Below the pieces are notes generated by a model. It did no database searches. It was given only the letters and a program-made list of their open reading frames with translations, and was not told where the DNA came from. Source: Ectocarpus siliculosus (taxonomy: Eukaryota; Sar; Phaeophyceae; Ectocarpales; Ectocarpaceae). Taken from it: 64,000 nucleotides of DNA. Where the stretch lies: the NCBI GenBank assembly GCA_000310025.1, contig FN649729.1, forward strand, positions 645,476-709,475, read 5' to 3'. This document shows positions 58,705 to 64,000 of the stretch, piece by piece; within the stretch, counting starts at the first letter, position 1; each line of letters starts with the position of its first letter. The translations under genes were made by a program, and so were the position numbers.

Positions 58705-59639
58705 GCTTGCGAGACACAGTAGTAGAGGTTGTGTGTGTCTGGGAAGGCTAAGGCTGTGCAGCAATCCTAGGGGCTCCGTGAATCAGGGGTCAGAGTTGGG
58801 GTAGCCCCTTGAGAGAGCAGCACACAGCAGCACAGCACTGAGCAGCACAGGGAACACAGGAACGCTTTGTCTGCGGCAACGACCGCCAGGCACGGAGTGG
58901 AGAACCCACTTGACGGAGGAGAGAGACCTTATACCTCCGTGTGAGGTTTTTCTTTGGTTGCACTGGCAACTTCTCCACCGGAACCAGCTCGGCTAAGGTA
59001 CGCGAACATATTCATCTCATACACACACCTTGCACGGAAAGCTCCAACAGCAATCGGTGCGCCTTGCCACGACCACCATGAAGAGGGTATACCGAGAGCA
59101 GCCAGGGGTACTGTTTATGCTGGTTGTTGCATGTACGCCGTATAAATAGAGAAAACGGCAGTAATCCAAAGTGCAGGGAGATTGATTTGTACAGCAGTAG
59201 TCCAATCGCAAGACGCCACCGAAGAACAAACGCAATCAATTTGTTCCGACCGAAAATGTGCGACTGCCGCAGCTGTAGTCTATGCGGCGATGCTGCTGTA
59301 GCTGCTGCCAACACGTTACACACATCTTTTTGCTGCAGCATGCGCACAGCAGTACTCTTGCTTTCATTCTGTTGAGCCATGTGCTCGGCGGGTGCGTAGT
59401 TTGCCCCCAGGCTGGAGTCGATAGTTTCGTGTTTGGCGAACTTGCTGTAAACCTCTCCGACAAGGCGATCTCCGCTCCGCTTGACTTAATTATGCGTAAC
59501 ATGCTCGAGAGCAGCTCGCCTGCAAAACCCCCTTGCAAAATCTTCCTTGCCGACACCGTCTGACTTACGAGGCTTGGCTGTTGCTTGCGCAGGCTTCGTT
59601 AAACCTGACGGAGAGAGGGGGGAAAGATAAGATAGCACG
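58705..59639. promoter_or_regulatory. Shared intergenic region between divergent genes
   Basis: The repeat-protein gene (start 58704, leftward) and the MON2-like gene (start 59640, rightward) are head to head, 935 bp apart, so this interval must contain both promoters and 5' UTRs. CAGCACAGCA repeats lie at about 58818-58850, close to the left gene, and a TATAAATAG stretch lies near 59141. Neither can be assigned as a promoter element with confidence. Confidence 0.4.
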
Positions 59640-62600
59640 ATGGAGTTCCTGCGGGTGGTGGAGGAGGAGCTCAGAGGTCTTGCGGCAGAGGCCCGTCGAC
59701 GACACCCGGTCGTGCAGGAGGCGGCGGAAAGGTATGGAGGCGGCGGTTACAATCCCTCCTCGGGTGCTGTCTTGTGTGTGTGTGTGTGTAGAGCTCCTCC
59801 GATGTGTGTTATTCCCATCAAGGTTGCTGGGACAGCATTAAGTGTTCTTGAAGCACAAGAAGGAAAGTGTGCTCTGTCATTGGTCCTGTGTGTGTAGAGT
59901 TCCTCCGATGTGGTATGTTATTCCCATCAAGGTTGCTGGGGCAGCAGTATCACAGCAGTGTTCTTGAAGCACAAAAAGGAAAGTGTGCTCTGTCATTGGT
60001 CCTGTGTGTGTAGAGTTCCTCCGATGTATGTTATTCCCATCAAGGTTGCTGGGGCAGCAGTATCACAGCAGTGTTCTTGAATCACGGGAAGGTAAGTGTG
60101 CTCTGTCATTGGTCCTGTGTGTGTGTGGAACACCTCGGATGCATGTTATCCCCACTAAGCTTGCTGGGACAGCAGTATAACGATGTTCTTGAATCATGGA
60201 AAGATGGTGTCCTATGCCATCGTCCTGTGTGTGTGTGGAATTCCTCCGATGCATGTTATTCTCATCAAGGTTGTTGGGACAGCAGTAGTGGAAGCGTTAG
60301 GAGTAGTGCTATCTGTCGCACACCCGCTCGACTCTCTTCGAGTGTGGTGCCGCAACATGCGCGCGATGTCCGTGTGTCCGGTCCCGTGGCTATTGTGTTG
60401 CGAGGGGAAAGCTATCTACCTGCACGAATCGTCATGACAACGTGTTGTCGTGTAAGGTTGGGTAGCGGCTCTTATTCAAGCAGCGCCGTGTCCTGGTGCA
60501 CCTTTTCCCAACCACACTCCAATTCTCGTTGATCGCAGCGCTAAAGCTTAACGGCGCTAACGTTCGTCTTAGGCAATACACGGCCAAAACCGAATCGGAA
60601 AGGCTACCAGCAATGGTTCGTCGTTCCCGAGCCCACGCATTCCTTCACACGCCATGTCGCCCCATCTTATGCCCTGCGAACAATGGCCGTCCCCGTCGCG
60701 CGAATGCCTTCTGCGGTGTTCAGGGCCATTCTGAAGCTGAGAAACATGCGCGAGGAGTACGCGGTGGCGCTCAGGCAGCAGCACGAGGGCAATGCTCCGC
60801 CGCTCTCCATGTTCCGGTCCCAGGTATCTATCTATGCACTCTACGGCAGCTCTTCTTACCGCTTTCGTTTGCCTTTGTCTGTCGGTATGGCATGGGGAAA
60901 GGCAAATCTTGTAGTCGCATTATTTGAAGCCTCCTGCGTGGGAGTCTCTTTAGCTGTTTTTTTTCTACCGACTTAATTGTGGATAGGTTAGCTGTATTCC
61001 AAACGGCACTCAGGAATTCATCTCGCGTTCCCCTTTAGCTTGGGGTAAGAACTACTTGTGTTGTCTTAAAGCTACAGCCTAGCACGATGGTGAGGACCTC
61101 CTACCACGCGTTCTCCCTTTCAACTACATCGCCGTTGAAACAACAACCGTCCGATACCTCAGGGAACGGCGGCGACGGGATGAGTACGCTCGCTCGCCTC
61201 TGGCTTCTCCCACGACCCTCTGTGGTTGTTCTTGTGTGCTAACCGGTTGGCTAGTGGAACGACGTCAGTCTCCGTGCGGTTGAAAACAAAAAATGATTGT
61301 AAAGGCCATCACGATCTGGGACTCCGTGAGGGGGCGTATATGTGTGTGTTTTTTTTCGCTGCCGGACCGTTTTACGTCGTTGCTGTTGGCATGCAACCAC
61401 AACTCCACCTCTCCCCTCCACAACCCTTGAAACGTGGTGTGCTGCAGGACCTTCTCCGACCCTTCCTCTTGGCGTGCAACCATGCCGACGCGTCGCCGCA
61501 CCTGATGATCATGGCCATGGGCTCCATCCAGTACCTCATCAACCGAGACGCCATCCTGCCGTCCGACGCCCCAAACATTCTTAGGTGTGAACCGACCGCT
61601 ACAGCAGTGTAGCGATGACCGTGAGGGAGCCGTTGAAATGCAAAGCACAGCTTCCTTGCGTTCGGGGCATTTTTCGTCATTGTGTCTTCGTGGTGTTGTT
61701 TCGAGCACTATTCCGGTACCCGTTGCCCAGTTGGGTTCCTGCAGTATAGTTATAGTACACAAGACCGAATACTTCGCCATGGATAACGCGGCTGCAGGTG
61801 CTCTGCGCTGCCCAATGACATATCGTTGTGGTAAGCGTACCTTTTGTTCTCCTGTCGAGGTTGGGTATCGGTTGCTGCTCAGACGGGTAGCTTCTTCATT
61901 TCCGCAGGTACTATCCCGGCAGTACCGGGTATGCTACATAGCTCTATTAACAATCTCCTCCTATACTTTGCTTTGTGTGTGTCTCTCTCTCGTCTGCGGT
62001 GCTGGCAGAGTCCTGGCTATCCAGAGCCAGAGCAAGGACGCCGACGTCCAGAAGCGGGTGCTGCAGACGATGGTGATGGTCGTGACTTGGAAGAGCTGCG
62101 ACATGACCGAGGACACCGTGGCACAGGTGTTTATCTCTACCCCTGCTGCTGTCCACACCGGCTGCATGGGCGATTTTTAAGACCATGCCGCCATCGCTAC
62201 TCCTGTGTTTTGTTCACGTCAGTGTTCTTTGGTCCTACAAGCCATTCTACGCATGCCCTAGTTTCAAGTAGAGCCATTCTGCCGGTACTGTTCAAGTAGT
62301 TTCATGCTATTTTCTGTTGAAGACTGCACTACCGTCGCCTTGATCTGTTCAACTGCGTCACAGACTTGACGCTGCTTTTCAAGCCACATCAACCCACTCT
62401 AATGGTTGGAGAGTGCACGCCGGTAGGGAAGCGGAGGTTATGGACAGAGGTCAGAACGGATGTTGATGTGAATAGAACAACAACAACACCGGCTTACCCC
62501 AATCTCATCCGCCGACGTAGATAGGTCCCTGCGCTACGCGCTCTGATGCGACGCGACCATCTCGATGCCATGCACTCCAGAAGCCAGACAGCCAACTTGT

Positions 62601-63793
62601 CGCCGCGAAAACCCACGCCCACGAACAAAATCAATCGATCAGGCATTGGGCGTCTGCCTCGGGCTCCATGACGCCAAGAACGCCATGGTGCGCACCGCCG
62701 CCGACATGACGGTTCGCCAGATCATCTCGCTCCTCTTCGACCGAGTCGCCGACGAGCTTGGTGTAACCGCCGCCGCCGCCGCCGCCGCCGCTGCCGCTAA
62801 TAACGCCTCTGGCAGCGGTGCCGCCGCCAACCCGGCTCAAGCCGCTGCCGGCGGCTTCGCCGTCGCCGGGGATAGGGTTATGGAGATGCGTGGTGAGGAC
62901 AGCGAGGCCGGCACGGCGGAGGAGGCTGTGGTAGAAGAGGAGGACGAGGGGGGTGGGGGCGGGGCGGGGGAGGGGGCTCTGCGGTGCGCCCATCTCGTGT
63001 TTCAGGTGAAGGACGGTTTTTGTTGGGGGACAAATTGTTGAAATAATCGGTTGGGTGTGTCGCTACGGAACGAGCGGGATTGTAGGCGGGTTTGTTGTTT
63101 ACGCACCGAGTGTATCGTGTACAACCACTGTTTGCGGACGTCGCGTCCGGAAAGATGAGGGGGTCGGCGACCAGGACTCGGTTGGGTGTGTGGTCGAGCT
63201 GGACAAGAAACACGGTGCTGCCGTCGGCGACAGCAGTCATGGACACCACCGTGTAGTGTGCGGTGCTAATACGAAACTCTTGTACAGTGCGGTAGGCGAG
63301 ACTGTTCTGGTTGGTGGTTACAGTTTTCTTCCTCTTCGCTGTTAGACAGGGACCGCCACTACCGTTGGTGCGCGACGCCAAACTTTTTGTGATTTCAGTT
63401 TCAGCCCAACACGCCTCGCAAGTTTTCCTTGTCGTATCGTATGCACTGTACAAGTGCCGTTTAGTCCGCTGGTTTTTGTTTTTGTTGGGGTTGTGCCAGC
63501 ACGAAACACAACGTAGTATGTATTATCGCGACACATGTTCCCAGCCCGCCAGACGAAACGCTGTGCACGGCCTAAACAAAGACTTTTCCGCGAACTCGCC
63601 GTGCGACCCTTCGCCTCCCGTGTTGTTTGTGGCATGTGCCGGCGCTGTGGCTGCTGGTGCTGGTGTCGATCGCCGGTGGTGCTGTCGCTCGCTGTGTCCT
63701 AAGGATCTGTGCGTGCTATCGAGGGGCGAGCAAGGCCAGTGGATCAAGCGGACCAGCGTGTCGGCTACTTTGGGGCTAGAGTTGGTGGAACAG
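59640..63793 (+). CDS. MON2: MON2-like trafficking protein, N-terminal part (first six exons)
   Basis: Large Sec7-related (without Sec7 catalytic domain) scaffold of the Golgi/endosome, known to regulate retrograde and endosome-to-Golgi traffic. Exons: 59640-59731, 60724-60823, 61448-61584, 62009-62126, 62643-63005, 63704-63793. All have GT-AG borders and all junctions keep frame. They give 300 residues and the gene continues beyond the window. The start MEFLRVVEEELRGLAAEARR then HPVVQEAAERAILKLRN matches the beginning of the DCB domain. It is followed by DLLRPFLLACNHADASPHLM, MVMVVTWKSCDM, ALGVCLGLHDAKN, ATVRQII-like DMTVRQIISLLFDRV and LVFQDLCVLSRGEQ, the DCB order in MON2/Ysl2. Between DRVADELG and HLVFQ lies a lineage-specific insertion with poly-Ala (62768-62806) and an acidic/glycine tract. 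Separation from BIG/GBF relatives rests on the start and spacing. Confidence 0.85.
59791..60296 (+). repeat. ~110-bp minisatellite in MON2 intron 1
   Basis: Four full units (starts at 59791, 59897, 60013, 60128) and a partial fifth (60238-60296), 106-116 bp each. Each runs from GARYWCCTCCGATG through TTATTCCCATCAAGGTTGCT, GGGRCAGCA, GTGTTCTTGAA and TCATTGGTCCTGTGTGTGT. The first three are most alike. Non-coding. Confidence 0.9.
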
Positions 63794-64000
63794 GTGTGCT
63801 GTCACATATGGTAGTCGCTAGCATTTGGCAGCACGTGTACTGTATCTGCAACAAGCGGGAGCTTAGGTAACAGGGGGCATGTGTGTGCGCGCATCTTTGT
63901 CGTTGTGGAATACCAAGGCTCATGGCTGAAGCTACGACACAGAATACGCGTATTTTGTGTTCGAAAATTGGGGGGGGGGGGGGCACCGTTGGGGATGGAG

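Overview
This is nuclear DNA of a eukaryote, most likely a brown alga (Ectocarpus-like stramenopile). Five genes are clear or probable and are cut by many short exons (75-860 nt) with GT-AG borders. Introns and spacers are long and rich in dispersed repeats, minisatellites and C/G homopolymers. Two presequences look like stramenopile plastid-targeting signals (hydrophobic signal peptide followed by a phenylalanine at the predicted cleavage point). The species assignment is an inference. No operons, CRISPR, rRNA or convincing intact tRNA genes were seen.

Left third (1-16156): repeat-rich and gene-poor. It starts with a decayed Ty3/gypsy reverse transcriptase fragment. It carries two diverged copies of a ~1 kb repeat (1832-2757 and 8337-9371), each with a small ORF with four conserved cysteines, an ORF of 14-residue Pro/Val/Gln repeats (5032-6219), copies of a palindromic mobile-element family, and one 100-N assembly gap.

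Centre (16157-45179): two minus-strand genes. A 15-exon assimilatory nitrate reductase (827 aa) carries Moco, cytochrome b5 and FAD/NADH domains. A 12-exon secreted subtilisin-like protease (1003 aa) has a full Asp/His/Ser triad. Every exon junction in both models keeps frame and gives continuous family-like sequence. A second 100-N gap (34397-34496) sits in a protease intron; its left flank reads like a low-quality duplicate of its right flank.

Right third (45180-64000): a 3-exon JmjC/cupin-type 2-oxoglutarate oxygenase (minus), then an 11-exon gene (minus, 52006-58704) for a predicted plastid protein. That protein has an N-terminal coiled coil, a central array of six RPGWExRWG...HPxYA units encoded mostly by duplicated phase-1 exons, and a C-terminal coiled coil. 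Facing it is the 5' part of a MON2-like Golgi/endosome trafficking gene (plus, from 59640, running off the window).

The most novel item is the repeat protein. Its plastid presequence, disordered Ala/Pro-rich spacers, regularly spaced Trp/Arg motifs and terminal coiled coils resemble the architecture of Rubisco-condensing pyrenoid linkers (EPYC1 in Chlamydomonas, PYCO1 in Phaeodactylum) without obvious sequence identity. This is a hypothesis. The gene also shows exon duplication in progress: duplicated introns, a pair of GC-AG introns, a decayed unit in an intron and one intron-free fused pair. The genes shown do not form one pathway; nitrate reductase is the only metabolic enzyme that can be named exactly.
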